Shown here: in pieces, positions 1 through 9,952 of the stretch
Position numbering within the stretch: the stretch's first letter is position 1
Layout of the letters: the number at the start of each line of letters is the position of its first letter
Made by a program: the position numbers and the translations under genes
The notes under the pieces: model-generated
The model's database searches: none
What the model saw: the letters and a program-made list of their open reading frames with translations, nothing else
Told to the model about the DNA's origin: nothing
Assembly (NCBI RefSeq): GCF_964340395.1
Contig: NC_135571.1
Coordinates: 3,198,111 to 3,262,110 of the forward strand
Origin: Glandiceps talaboti
Lineage: Eukaryota; Hemichordata; Enteropneusta; Spengelidae
Direction: 5' to 3'
DNA length: 64,000 bases

Positions 1-1708
1 GTCCCAGTATTTGATATTCGCTCGGTTGTTCACACATAACATCCTCTTCAACTTTAATCCTTTTAACGATTTGAAGTTCAGAATCTTCTATATCACTATA
101 AGACCTTTTCTCCTGCATGTTCAGTGAAGTGATTTGTTCTTGAGATTCCATATTTGAAACTGATGAATCAACTAACGAATAAACACTTTCTATGACTGGC
201 ATGTTCTGCATGTTTGCAATCGTTCCATTCCTCTGAGAAGTCTCACTTTCCGAGCTCCCATTTGTGGTGTTATTCGAAAACAAGCTTCTTTCAGTAACAT
301 TTGACATATTAGAGCCCACATTGTTGTGCTGTCCACCTGCAGGGACAATGTCATTATTGAATGCAGAAGAATTTGAACTCTGACCTTGGATATAAGAAGT
401 ATAAAGACTTTGGAAAGTGCTTGATGAACAACCTGATTCTGCATCGTCTATTTTAGATTTTGGTTTCATGGACTTTTCACATGTGATGGAGTACTGTTGG
501 TTAGCCGCTGTCTGTGTGCTAAGTGGTAGCTCTCTTTTTTTTGGCTGTAGTTTTCCGTCTGCATTCTGTGGTAGGTGACATTGATTTTGCTGCAGTCCTG
601 CCACTATACTTTGTGGTATATGTTTTTGTTGTGGTCCAAGCTCAATATCTGTGCTTGATGTTTGCTGTTTTTCTTGGTGCTCATTTAGGGTTTGGTTTAA
701 TTTGCTACTATCTGATGGGTTGACAGATTGTGCAAACTGATCTTTCTTTGTTGGCACTGAAGAAACAGTTGGAGTACCAGAATAAGTCTGTTCAGGAACC
801 TTACTTAAATGGTTGATCTCTTCATAATCATTATGACATTCCTCCTGCGATGTACGGTGATGACGCAGAATGGAAGAAGAATGTTGCTGCAAACACGATG
901 ATATCTGCTGTTCTTGCTGTAGCATACACAGTGACATGTCCTTTTCTTGCTTTATATTCAGCTGTGGTTGTACACACAAGTCCCTATTTGTAGCTACTGA
1001 AGTCTGTTGTGGTGAAGATATTGCTATGTGTTGGTTGTGCTGCTGTTGGTGTAGGTTGTGGGCAGCTTGCTGCTGCTGTTCTTGTCCTTGTACACTGGAC
1101 TGCCGATGTATAGTTTTTGTAGCTTGCTGCTGCATACGAAGTGTCAACCCTTGTCCTTGCTGCTGCTTATGTTGTTGTTGTTGTTGTTGTTGTTGTACAC
1201 TTGAATTCCTATGTTCAGTTTCAGCAGCCTGCTGCAGTGAACACTGCAACATGTGTTGTCCATGTTGAAGTTGCTGTTGTTGTAGTTGCACATTTGAATG
1301 CCTATGTGCAGCATCAGTAGGTATCTGTGGTGAAGTTAGTGGCATCTGTTGTCCTTGCTGCTCCTGTTGCTGTACACTTGAATCTCTACGTGCAACTTCT
1401 GTAGCTAGTTGTGGTGAACAATGTGATGACTTTTGTCCTTGGAGCTGTTTCTGGAACTGCTGTTGTTGTACACTTGAATTCCTATTTGTAGATTGAGTAT
1501 TCTGCTGTTGAAAATTTAGCGAGATATGTTGTCTTTGTTGTTGCTGCTGCTGGTGTTGTTGCTGTTGCTGCTGATTTTGTTGTAATTGTGGCTGATTGTG
1601 TTGTTGTAGTATTTGTTGTTGCTGGTGTTGTTGTTGTACTTGTTGCTGGTTTAGTTGTTGCTGTTTTTGCTGTTGCACTAGTTGCCAGTTTTGGTGTTCT
1701 TGTAGGCG

Positions 1709-1751
<43 letters not shown>

Positions 1752-2629
1752 AGATTAGTTTCTGTGAATTGCTGTGGCAAATAGGGTGAAAGTTGCTGTC
1801 CTTGCTGCAGGTGATGTTGATAATTGTGATGCTGCTGAAGTACATGTAGCTGTTGGTTTCTATCTAACCTTGACTGGAATGTTGCAGTTGTTGACTTTAC
1901 ATATGGCTGATTAATTTGTTTGCTATTATTTCCTGGTAACCTAAATTGTTCTAAACTGTGCAGTTGTTTAGTCCCAGCCATTAGTTGTTGACCATATGAC
2001 TGCTGTAAATTTTGGTGACCATATGAAATGCGATCTTGAACACCATTTTGTTGTTGTTGTTGTTGGTGTTGTTGTTGTTGTTGTTGTTGTTGGAATAAGC
2101 TTAATTCATGTTGCCATGGTTGTAAATTTCTTGTATCAGGACACAACTGCTGTTGTGATTGTTGAAGGTTTTGAACACGTTGTTCTGGACCGTACACTGA
2201 TACTTGCTGTTCAAGAAAACTGTGAGTATTACTTTTGTCAGGACGTATCTGCTGTCGAGTTTGCAGGAGATCTTGAAGTTCTGTTTGACAGCCTGGTACT
2301 TGATTGTCAAGTGATGACTGCCTACTATGATGTGGATGGTTTACATTGGATTTTTGCTGCTGACAACCTTGTGGTTGTTTGTTCGTAATTGTTTCTTGCA
2401 TAGCAGTATGCAGAAGTTTTCGTAAAATGTGGTGTGGGAGTATGGACATTTTGGCAACCATTTTGGAAGGAAAAGATTTGTTGATAAGCTGAAGCAGTTC
2501 AGGTTCAGACAACGTGTACAAATTATGAAATCGTCTCAATATGTCATTGTTGTCTTCAACTCTGTGTTGTATTTGACGTGATAGGTTTGATTGGGATTTC
2601 TTTACGGCGCCCTGCTTTTCTTCTGCCAT
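1..2629 (-). CDS. Large glutamine-rich protein, 5' part of gene (runs off left edge)
   Basis: A single minus-strand frame is open from an ATG at 2629-2627 to the window edge, 876 codons without a stop. An in-frame stop lies upstream at about 2701, and the start context (aaccATGG) is good. Residues 1-90 are ordinary globular-looking sequence with a Leu-rich helical stretch (DILRRFHNLYTLSEPELLQL). After that the protein is mostly glutamine: a pure run of 14 CAA codons at 1709-1750 and shorter runs near 1171-1194 and 2048-2094. Five degenerate copies of a segment containing R-N/D-S-S-V-Q-Q-Q lie between 1090 and 1490. The last visible part (1-450) is Ser/Asn/acidic and holds IKVEED, a sumoylation-type motif. 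Low complexity with a possible SUMO site suggests a nuclear co-regulator, but I do not recognise the family and the C-terminus is missing. Confidence 0.8.
1090..1490 (-). repeat. Degenerate in-frame coding repeat, about 86-105 bp period
   Basis: A motif like TTGTACACTTGAATTCCTA recurs at about 1089, 1194, 1285, 1371 and 1467 inside the Q-rich gene. On the coding strand it encodes R-N/D-S-S-V-Q-Q-Q-type peptides separated by glutamine tracts whose lengths set the variable spacing. Confidence 0.7.
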
Positions 2630-2687
2630 GGTTCTGAATTGGATGACTTGCCAAGATTTTGAATGAAATGTTGTAGCGCAGTTCACA

Positions 2688-3021
2688 CTTGTGTAGTAAC
2701 TTCAGATGATGGAATCACAGCCAACCCAGGTTTGTTGTACTGTAGAGTTTACAGATGTCCTTGTGTAGTAACTTAAGACGATGCAATCACAGCCAACCCA
2801 AGATTGTTGTACTGCAGCGTTTACAGATGTCTTTGTGTAGTAACTTAAGATGATGCACTCACAGCCAACCCAAGATTGTTGTACTGCAGAGTTTACAGAT
2901 GTCCTTGTGCAGTAACTTAAGATGATGAAATCACAGCCAACCCAAGATTGTTGTACTGCAGAGTTTACAGATGTCTTTGTGTAGTAACTTAAGATGATGC
3001 AATCACAGCCAACCCAGGTTT
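2688..3021. repeat. 72-bp minisatellite upstream of the Q-rich gene
   Basis: About 4.6 copies of a 72-bp unit; unit boundaries at 2760, 2832, 2904 and 2976 are exactly 72 bp apart. Each copy contains a variant of TGATGCAATCACAGCCAACC. The array ends about 60 bp upstream of the start codon of the minus-strand Q-rich gene, so it lies in its 5' UTR or promoter. Confidence 0.9.
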
Positions 3022-3142
3022 TCCCATTTACAAGGATACAAAATATGAATCACTTATCATATCTTCTAAATATACACACATCTGTAATAGAAAAAATATT
3101 CAAACAGATGTCATGATGCATTGTTAGGAGAAATGTCGTACA

Positions 3143-3290
3143 ACACTAATAATACAGCCTTCGGTTTACTAAGATACATGTATATGCAAACTAAATCTAT
3201 TGTTCTTCCATGTGGTAGATTGTAAGTGGGTGCAGATATCAGTTCTTGAGACTGGTGTGCAATTTTAATCACCCTGTGATCAACATAGTG
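3143..3290 (+). mobile_element. MITE family B, partial copy (left half)
   Basis: Starts with an AGCCTTCGGTTTACTAAGAT-type end and continues through TGCAAACTAAAT and AATCACCCTGTGATCAACAT. The same order of blocks occurs at 53325-53470 and, reversed, at 32316-32572. The right half and right terminal repeat are absent here. Confidence 0.75.
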
Positions 3291-4697
3291 TACACATGCA
3301 TGTCAGGAACTCTTTTATTTTAGCAGATAGTGCAGAGGATATAATATTAGACTCTTCCTGTAAATTTTAACTCATTTTTTTTGTTTCTCAATATGCTTAT
3401 TTTACAGATATTTGAACTCAAGCAATTTGACCATTTTATTTTGGTCACAATTTTGTTTTAATATACCATGTATTATTATCACTACTATTACTATAATTAT
3501 TATTTATTATCATTATATCTCGGGAACTCTTGATTTTGGGAGATACAAATGTAGTGCAAGGGGATTTTGGACACTATTTGCAAATATCTCATTTGGCCAT
3601 GTCTTTCAGGACATTGCAAGGAGCTCTCTAATTTGGCAGACAGTGCAAAGCAATATTAGCCACCACTTGCAAATAAGTCATTGGCTGTCAAATGGTATCA
3701 CTGGCAATGTGAAATGGGGTGGACATTGTTAAATTTTTGAACCGTGAATGACCTTATTTTGAGTGATGTCACAATTAATTAGCCTAAAAATTCAGCCGTG
3801 TGGGAACTCTCTCACTTTTACATTACCATGCCTTGCAATTGCCTTATGATATATTGCTTTAAAGCTACGACCAGAAACAAAACACAAATTCTTATCAGGT
3901 TTTTAAGCTTCGTTTTCAAGATATCATTTATAGTGTCTCCATGTGATCAGAAGCAACTCAGGGGATTAATCTGTATGATGTAAACATAATTACTATAATA
4001 AATAATGCAGGAAAACTGTAATCTAATTTTAAGTTTGAAACTATGACGTTACAGAAAAATGCCAGGCGTGGTACTGGGAAAAAACCCAGCAAAATCCCTA
4101 AGCTATGTAAATTTTACACCCTTGATAGCCTAGCATTGATTGATTGATTGATTATTTATTTATTAATCTTTCATATACAGACTTCATTTCAGTGCTTAAG
4201 TTCTCCCAATAGAACCTGTTGCAAGATCACGTACATAGAAAAACAAAGGTTTGAGTTGCATGTCACAACAATTAATAAGTGAGGAGGGGGTGTGACCATG
4301 TACATTGTACATGCCCATTATATTCCATCTGTTACTGTCACTCCGGCAAATTTGATGATGCTAGGCATCTCATTGTCTACATTCCAGTTATCCATGTGTC
4401 CAGTCGATGACAGATATGGGTGAAACTGGACCTTGACTCTCACATCTGACATGACAGCTTTCCCTTCACAAACATTTCCTCTCTTTGAAATAAGTAATAG
4501 TATATGCATGCATGAAAGGAAATACGGCATAGAATATGAAAGGGAATACCAATACCATAGATTATTGTCTATATAGATATATAAACATGGCCTGTCTACT
4601 GGTTGAATCTGTATATACACCATGTTCTCATTCATTAATTATTGACTCAAATTCAATAATTATTGCTCTGCAACTGTATATGACTGTGGGCAATCTC
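3291..4697. other. Intergenic, no gene seen
   Basis: AT-rich unique-looking sequence with a short TGATT run at 4137-4155. Short open frames here (for example 3412-3732) have no recognisable domain and biased, low-complexity translations. Confidence 0.6.
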
Positions 4698-4910
4698 GGC
4701 CAAGTTAATTTTTAACGTGTTTTAAATCCAGGGTAGCACAGCCTGTCTGTATATATACTCAACCATCCAATAGTTTTCAGTGTTTAAGGATTAGCCTTAT
4801 CTTTGTCAACAGAGTTGACCTGTGACTTTATTTTGAAATGTATTTCAGTCAGCGTCCAGCAGCAGCATTGCAAGCAGCATTTTTTATTCTAGAGCAGCTG
4901 GCTTTTCGCT
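4698..4910 (+). repeat. Split direct repeat A1 of the Ngaro-like element
   Basis: 213 bp starting GGCCAAGTTAATTTTTAACG and ending GGCTTTTCGCT, repeated without visible difference at 9274-9486. It marks the 5' end of the element and probably carries the promoter, since the first gene starts about 100 bp downstream. Confidence 0.9.
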
Positions 4911-5015
4911 TCTTTGTGTGGACGCTATACACGCCACGCTGTTTCTACTGCCATTCAGACTGCTGCACTGTACCATCGTCGTATCATTACATTGCCACTA
5001 TTTACAACAAGCACA

Positions 5016-6326
5016 ATGTCGATTGACTCAGAGTTTGGGTCAATCCCGCAGTTCCCGTCATCGGCGGACTTATTTTCCACTCCGGAGCGACGTAACCTGA
5101 TCTCTGAAGTACGGACCGATGTGCCCCTCGACGTTCAGCAGTGGGCGTCCAACTCAGACCTCGGGACGTTCACGCTGGATAGACTGGTGGTTTTTGGCTT
5201 CACATCCATGGCGTCCATTCGACTCATCAAGGAGGACGACATAACAACAATGAAGATTGAACCTTTGGCTCAACGTCGCCTTCTCGCTGCAGCAGTGGCT
5301 GAGATAAGCAGACCCCCCACGAAGCAGGTCACCAATCCGGGTCTCAACACTACGGCCTCACAGACTCAGCACCCAGCATCCTCCAGTGCTTCCGGGCAGA
5401 CTCACAGGGCATGCGCACAAGGAACAACAACCAACAACATGGCGGCGCCCAATAACAACATGACAACGGCCGATGGGAGTTCCACCACGCACGGTAACAT
5501 CGAAGGAGGAGCTGATCTCAGGCATCTACTAGCTTCACTGGATCCTCAATCGACCACCACCCGTAACGCGACGTCTCTCGATGCTCTGCTTGATAAACAA
5601 TTTCACACGAACAATGACTCTAATTCTTTTAATACTAGGCTTTCACACTCGTCTCCATTTGCTAGGGTGGATCTAGACCCTCTTGTGTATATGAGTAATA
5701 TTCACACTAAAGGTGAGAAGTGTTTAGATATCATTGATTTTATTTCTATGACAGGGGCGTCATCAGAGCAACATATAATTAACGTTGCTCCTGATGGCTC
5801 CAAACTTATAATGGAACAGGGTTCAAAAAAGGTCAAACTGGAGAATGTCTCCCCAAGCCAATGGTCTGGAGCCAATGCTCGTATCTTATTTCGACTTATA
5901 CAATCTGACACCCTAAATACCAAAGGTGTCCTGAGTTATCTTGCCTACACTGACAAAATTTCCCAGCTGGCAGACCGATTTACTTGGACAAGTGTTCTCC
6001 TGTTTGACCGCCAATATAGGCAACTACAGGCACAATATTCATTTCAATGGGGTAGTGATATCCCACATCTTACTACTGTTATGTTGCGGGAGAAATCCTC
6101 CACTTTTCTTCCCTCTTCCACCAGGTCAACTACCTTCACCAAATCCTCCCTATCTCGTCCTTCTGCCCCTATTGATTCTACCTCTGGCAGACCAATTTGC
6201 ATTGGTTTCAATAAGGGGGCTTGTAAATTTGGGCCCCGTTGTACGTATGCTCACGTCTGCCTAGAACCCTCATGCCGAAAATCCCATTCCAAAGTCGATC
6301 ATGAACGGTTTGCCCCAAAAAACTAG
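5016..6326 (+). CDS. Ngaro ORF1: gag-like protein with SAM-like region and CCCH zinc finger
   Basis: First gene of the retrotransposon, 436 aa from the ATG at 5016; the frame extends upstream to about 4914 but has no earlier ATG. Residues about 40-97 look like a sterile-alpha-motif-type helical domain, with the pattern GF.S...IRLI.EDDI..M followed by PLAQRRLLAA. The middle is Thr/Asn/Ser-rich and probably disordered. The C-terminus has a CX7CX5CX3H zinc finger (CIGFNKGACKFGPRCTYAH) followed by further Cys/His residues. Such a finger near the end of ORF1 is known in DIRS-order elements and probably binds element RNA. The SAM-like assignment is from pattern only and would imply self-association. 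ORF2 begins 17 nt downstream. Confidence 0.88.
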   Translation: MSIDSEFGSIPQFPSSADLFSTPERRNLISEVRTDVPLDVQQWASNSDLGTFTLDRLVVFGFTSMASIRLIKEDDITTMKIEPLAQRRLLAAAVAEISRPPTKQVTNPGLNTTASQTQHPASSSASGQTHRACAQGTTTNNMAAPNNNMTTADGSSTTHGNIEGGADLRHLLASLDPQSTTTRNATSLDALLDKQFHTNNDSNSFNTRLSHSSPFARVDLDPLVYMSNIHTKGEKCLDIIDFISMTGASSEQHIINVAPDGSKLIMEQGSKKVKLENVSPSQWSGANARILFRLIQSDTLNTKGVLSYLAYTDKISQLADRFTWTSVLLFDRQYRQLQAQYSFQWGSDIPHLTTVMLREKSSTFLPSSTRSTTFTKSSLSRPSAPIDSTSGRPICIGFNKGACKFGPRCTYAHVCLEPSCRKSHSKVDHERFAPKN

Positions 6327-6343
6327 ATACCCCCCCAGTGTCA

Positions 6344-8080
6344 ATGTCTCTTCCCAAACCCATTCCCTCTTCTGGCTTAATCCCTGCAGCTTGGCAGCAA
6401 GAGCTTGTCAATGACCCAGATAAGGAATTTTTACTAGATGGTATAGTCAATGGGTTTCACATTATCGATCACAATGCTAATATTCAACCTGCCCTTACTG
6501 CCAACTATCGCTCAGCTACTGCCCATAATCGTACCAAAGTTGAGAAACAAATTCATAATGAAATTGCTGAAGGCCATTATGTTGTCACCAAAGACAAACC
6601 CACTATAGTCAGTGCCCTTGGTGCCATCCCTAAGCCCAATTCGCCTGATATCAGACTCATCCATGACTGCAGTCAACCGATTGGTAAGTCAGTAAATGAT
6701 TATGCCTCCCTTGATTCCTTTCAATACCAAACCATTGATGATGCTGTCAGTCTACTTTCTGAGGGTTGCTATATGGCCAAAGTGGACCTTAAGTCTGCTT
6801 ATCGTTCTGTTAAAATCCATCCCTCCAATTTCCCTGCCACAGGCCTCCAATGGACTTTTTCAGGTGACAGTGACCCCACTTTCATGTATGATACCCGCCT
6901 CCCCTTTGGTGCCCGTAAAGCCCCACATGTTTTTCATAGGATAACTCAGAGTGTCCGTCGAATGATGGCCCGACGAAATTACAATGCCCTAGTGGTATAT
7001 CTCGATGATTTCTTAATCATCGCTGATGATTACCAGTCATGTGTAGCTGCTCTCAATACTCTCCTTCGCCTGCTCCGTAAACTTGGGTTTTATATTGCTT
7101 GGAACAAAGTTGTTGGCCCCTCTCAGAAACTCACCTTTCTGGGTATTGATATTGACACTGTATCCCTTACCTTACAATTGCCGCCTGCTAAGCTCAATGA
7201 GCTTCACCTCCTCTTGCTGGAATTTTCTTCCCGTAAACGTGCTTCCCGCCGCCAATTACAATCGCTTGCTGGTAAACTTGCCTGGGCCTGCCGTGTTGTC
7301 AAAGGAGGTAGAACTTTCCTCCGCCGTGTGCTTGATAACATGAATAAGTTATGCAAACCATCCCACAAGCTTCTTTTGTCTGAGGATTTTCATCTGGATA
7401 TTGCTTGGTGGCTTCGTTACCTCCATGTGTTCAATGGCACCCATAAATTTATTGATCCCCGCCCCATCACTGATGTACATATGGATGCCTGTAATTTGGC
7501 CTCTGGTATCTACTACAGGGGGGACTGGCAGTACACACGCTGGGACTGTGACTGGCCTTCTGCAGAGTCCCTACATATCAACCATAAGGAAGCCCTATCT
7601 GTTTTGCTAGCTGCTCGTCGGTGGGCCCCCTGTTGGGCAAATCAGACAGTTCTTTTCCTGACTGATAGTCAGGTGGCTATGGCCAATATCAATTCCGGGA
7701 CATCTAGGCACCCCCTCGTGATGTCCGCCCTTCGGGAACTCTTCTGGTTGTCTGTCTGTTTTAATTTTCATGTTAAAGCTTTACATATCCCAGGTAAATC
7801 TAATGTGCTTCCGGATGCTATATCCCGGCTTCACCAACCAGGCCAGTGGTTGCGTTTATTTACTCTCCTCCAGTCCCAGTCGGGACTTGTCTCCCCACCC
7901 TTATTCATTTCTTCTTTTTCTAATCATATGTCTGATGCTGTCCTCTCTGTCCTTCTTCCCCAGATACTGGGCTCCAGAAGCTGGAAGGGGACCTTGACAT
8001 GGCAGTCTCCTACTATCGTGGACAGGCATTCGCCTCCTCCACAAAAGCCACATACTCTGTGCATCGTCGATCCTACCTAG
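6344..8080 (+). CDS. Ngaro ORF2: reverse transcriptase and RNase H
   Basis: About 578 aa from the ATG at 6344. Reverse-transcriptase blocks appear in order: RLIHDCSQP, the VDLKSAYRSV motif A, the LPFGARKAPHVFHR block, and the catalytic YLDDFLII box. An RNase H domain follows, with the acidic series in VHMDACN, NHKEAL, LTDSQVA and a final VLPDAISRL. This RT plus RNase H order, with no protease or DDE integrase, fits DIRS-order elements. The last 82 nt overlap the recombinase gene in another frame, a compact arrangement usual in this group. Confidence 0.93.
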   Translation: MSLPKPIPSSGLIPAAWQQELVNDPDKEFLLDGIVNGFHIIDHNANIQPALTANYRSATAHNRTKVEKQIHNEIAEGHYVVTKDKPTIVSALGAIPKPNSPDIRLIHDCSQPIGKSVNDYASLDSFQYQTIDDAVSLLSEGCYMAKVDLKSAYRSVKIHPSNFPATGLQWTFSGDSDPTFMYDTRLPFGARKAPHVFHRITQSVRRMMARRNYNALVVYLDDFLIIADDYQSCVAALNTLLRLLRKLGFYIAWNKVVGPSQKLTFLGIDIDTVSLTLQLPPAKLNELHLLLLEFSSRKRASRRQLQSLAGKLAWACRVVKGGRTFLRRVLDNMNKLCKPSHKLLLSEDFHLDIAWWLRYLHVFNGTHKFIDPRPITDVHMDACNLASGIYYRGDWQYTRWDCDWPSAESLHINHKEALSVLLAARRWAPCWANQTVLFLTDSQVAMANINSGTSRHPLVMSALRELFWLSVCFNFHVKALHIPGKSNVLPDAISRLHQPGQWLRLFTLLQSQSGLVSPPLFISSFSNHMSDAVLSVLLPQILGSRSWKGTLTWQSPTIVDRHSPPPQKPHTLCIVDPT

Positions 8081-8958
8081 CTTTCTGCTTAACCTTTGGT
8101 TACACCCCTGTCCCTGTCGATAGCACGGTCCTATGTCGCTATGCTGCTTACCTTTCTCGGCGCCTTGCCGTCTCTTCCATTAAACAGTACCTCAACATTG
8201 TCCGCCTCCTCCACATTGAATGTGGTCACCCAAACCCAGTGTCTGGTAATTGGCAATTGTCATCTCTCCTGAAAGGTATGGCACGTTGTAAGGGGACTGC
8301 TGTTTGTCGCAAGCTCCCTATTACCCCCACTCTCTTGTTGGGCATCCGGGAACAACTGAACCTCTCTATTCCTCTAGATATTGTTTTCTGGGCTGTCTGC
8401 CTTGTGCTTTTCTTTGGTCTGCTCCGTAAGTCCAATGTGTTACCCATGTCTGACTCAAACTTTGACCCGTCCCGCCACCTGACCCGTTCTGACTGTTTAG
8501 CTTTCTCCTGGGGTATTGGTTTACGTGTTCGTTGGTCGAAAACTATTCAGACTAAAGACAGACAATTCATCATTCCTCTCCCTATCCTCTCCCCTCACCC
8601 TCTGTGCCCAGTGACGGCAGTTATATCTGCATTCACACTTTCTCCCACCCCCCCAGCGGGACCGGCCTTCCCCCTGCCCTCCTCTTCACCTCAATCCCCA
8701 CTTTCAGCCCCTTACTTCACTCGCCGTCTAACGCAATTATTAACGACTTTGGTCCCTGATGTTCACCATTACTCCACTCATAGTTTTCGTCGAGGGGGGG
8801 CCTCCTGGGCCTTACAGTGTGGACTCCCAAATGAATTAATCAAATTGCTAGGTGACTGGAAGAGTGATTCCTTTCGTAAATATTTACATCCGTCCCTGCC
8901 CTTGCGTCTTAAATCCTCCGTCCAGTTTGCCTCTCAACTACCTTCTCACCTTTCCTAA
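7999..8958 (+). CDS. Ngaro ORF3: tyrosine recombinase
   Basis: 319 aa from an ATG that overlaps the end of ORF2. The N-terminal half has the SAM-like core-binding pattern of phage-integrase-type recombinases. The catalytic half shows the first arginine in FFGLLRKSNVLP, the H-x-x-R box in HSFRRGGAS, and the terminal W and Y in LLGDWKSDSFRKYL. In this family the enzyme inserts a circular cDNA by strand exchange, which explains the absence of target duplications. Downstream, B1 carries an AATAAA signal at 9155-9160 that could end the transcript. Confidence 0.93.
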   Translation: MAVSYYRGQAFASSTKATYSVHRRSYLAFCLTFGYTPVPVDSTVLCRYAAYLSRRLAVSSIKQYLNIVRLLHIECGHPNPVSGNWQLSSLLKGMARCKGTAVCRKLPITPTLLLGIREQLNLSIPLDIVFWAVCLVLFFGLLRKSNVLPMSDSNFDPSRHLTRSDCLAFSWGIGLRVRWSKTIQTKDRQFIIPLPILSPHPLCPVTAVISAFTLSPTPPAGPAFPLPSSSPQSPLSAPYFTRRLTQLLTTLVPDVHHYSTHSFRRGGASWALQCGLPNELIKLLGDWKSDSFRKYLHPSLPLRLKSSVQFASQLPSHLS

Positions 8959-9000
8959 TTTCTACTTTACTCTCTCCACTTCTACGGTGTTTGGGTCCTT

Positions 9001-9273
9001 GGGAGTAATTAGTGTAGTTTATAGAAAGTTTAGTTTTAGCATTTATTGTAGTTTAGAGTATTTGTACAATGGACCAGTCCTCTCCCTTTCAGTATGCTGA
9101 CACCTGTGCTCAGTTTTGAGAGAGGACTGGATATTATTAGTTTTGTTCTCTTTCAATAAACTACTCCCTACTTGACCCAAACACCAAGTTGTGTGTGTGC
9201 CTGTTGTCTTGGCGTGTGTGATGGTGTATGTATACCTGTGGCCCCTGGTGACCCAGAGCTACTCTGGATTTAA
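9001..9273 (+). repeat. Split direct repeat B1 of the Ngaro-like element
   Basis: 273 bp starting GGGAGTAATTAGTGTAG and ending CTACTCTGGATTTAA, repeated at 9680-9952. It contains an AATAAA at 9155-9160 and abuts A2 directly. Confidence 0.9.
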
Positions 9274-9486
9274 GGCCAAGTTAATTTTTAACGTGTTTTA
9301 AATCCAGGGTAGCACAGCCTGTCTGTATATATACTCAACCATCCAATAGTTTTCAGTGTTTAAGGATTAGCCTTATCTTTGTCAACAGAGTTGACCTGTG
9401 ACTTTATTTTGAAATGTATTTCAGTCAGCGTCCAGCAGCAGCATTGCAAGCAGCATTTTTTATTCTAGAGCAGCTGGCTTTTCGCT
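9274..9486 (+). repeat. Split direct repeat A2 of the Ngaro-like element
   Basis: Second copy of the 213-bp A repeat, directly after B1. The B1-A2 junction is the internal join expected of the split-repeat group. 193 bp of unique sequence (9487-9679) follow before B2. Confidence 0.9.
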
Positions 9487-9679
9487 CCCACCCATCTCCA
9501 CCCATTGCAAGAGATTTTTACTTTTATTAGTTATGTACGCTTTATTTTGCTTTGTTTACATTGCTGTGTATTCTTTTCTCAATTGTTTTACTACTGTATG
9601 ACTGACTATTGCTGCTTTACCTGCTTATCCTCCCTACGGGGTTCTGGATAGTTTGTATTTGATTTGAATTCTTTTAGTA

Positions 9680-9952
9680 GGGAGTAATTAGTGTAGTTTA
9701 TAGAAAGTTTAGTTTTAGCATTTATTGTAGTTTAGAGTATTTGTACAATGGACCAGTCCTCTCCCTTTCAGTATGCTGACACCTGTGCTCAGTTTTGAGA
9801 GAGGACTGGATATTATTAGTTTTGTTCTCTTTCAATAAACTACTCCCTACTTGACCCAAACACCAAGTTGTGTGTGTGCCTGTTGTCTTGGCGTGTGTGA
9901 TGGTGTATGTATACCTGTGGCCCCTGGTGACCCAGAGCTACTCTGGATTTAA
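9680..9952 (+). repeat. Split direct repeat B2, 3' end of the Ngaro-like element
   Basis: Second copy of the 273-bp B repeat; homology stops at GGATTTAA, after which unrelated host sequence begins. Confidence 0.9.

Larger units (their letters stand above)
4698..9952 (+). mobile_element. Ngaro/DIRS-type tyrosine-recombinase retrotransposon, looks whole
   Basis: The element has three long plus-strand reading frames: a gag-like protein with a CCCH finger, reverse transcriptase plus RNase H, and a tyrosine recombinase. It is bounded by split direct repeats in the order A1 (4698-4910), genes, B1 (9001-9273), A2 (9274-9486), 193 bp of unique DNA, B2 (9680-9952). That layout, with no LTRs and a recombinase instead of a DDE integrase, is diagnostic of the Ngaro side of the DIRS order. 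I read A1/A2 (213 bp) and B1/B2 (273 bp) as identical, so the copy is probably young. No target-site duplication is evident, as expected for recombinase-mediated insertion. The frames look open, so it looks whole; whether it is active cannot be told from sequence. Confidence 0.92.

Noticed and set aside
870-1268. Cys-rich plus-strand frame, and the similar one at 1596-1784
   Set aside because: They are antisense readings of CAA/CAG-rich coding sequence (TGT/TGC codons) of the minus-strand Q-rich gene.
3412-3732. 106-codon open frame
   Set aside because: No domain, low-complexity Ile/Thr run, no splice or promoter context.
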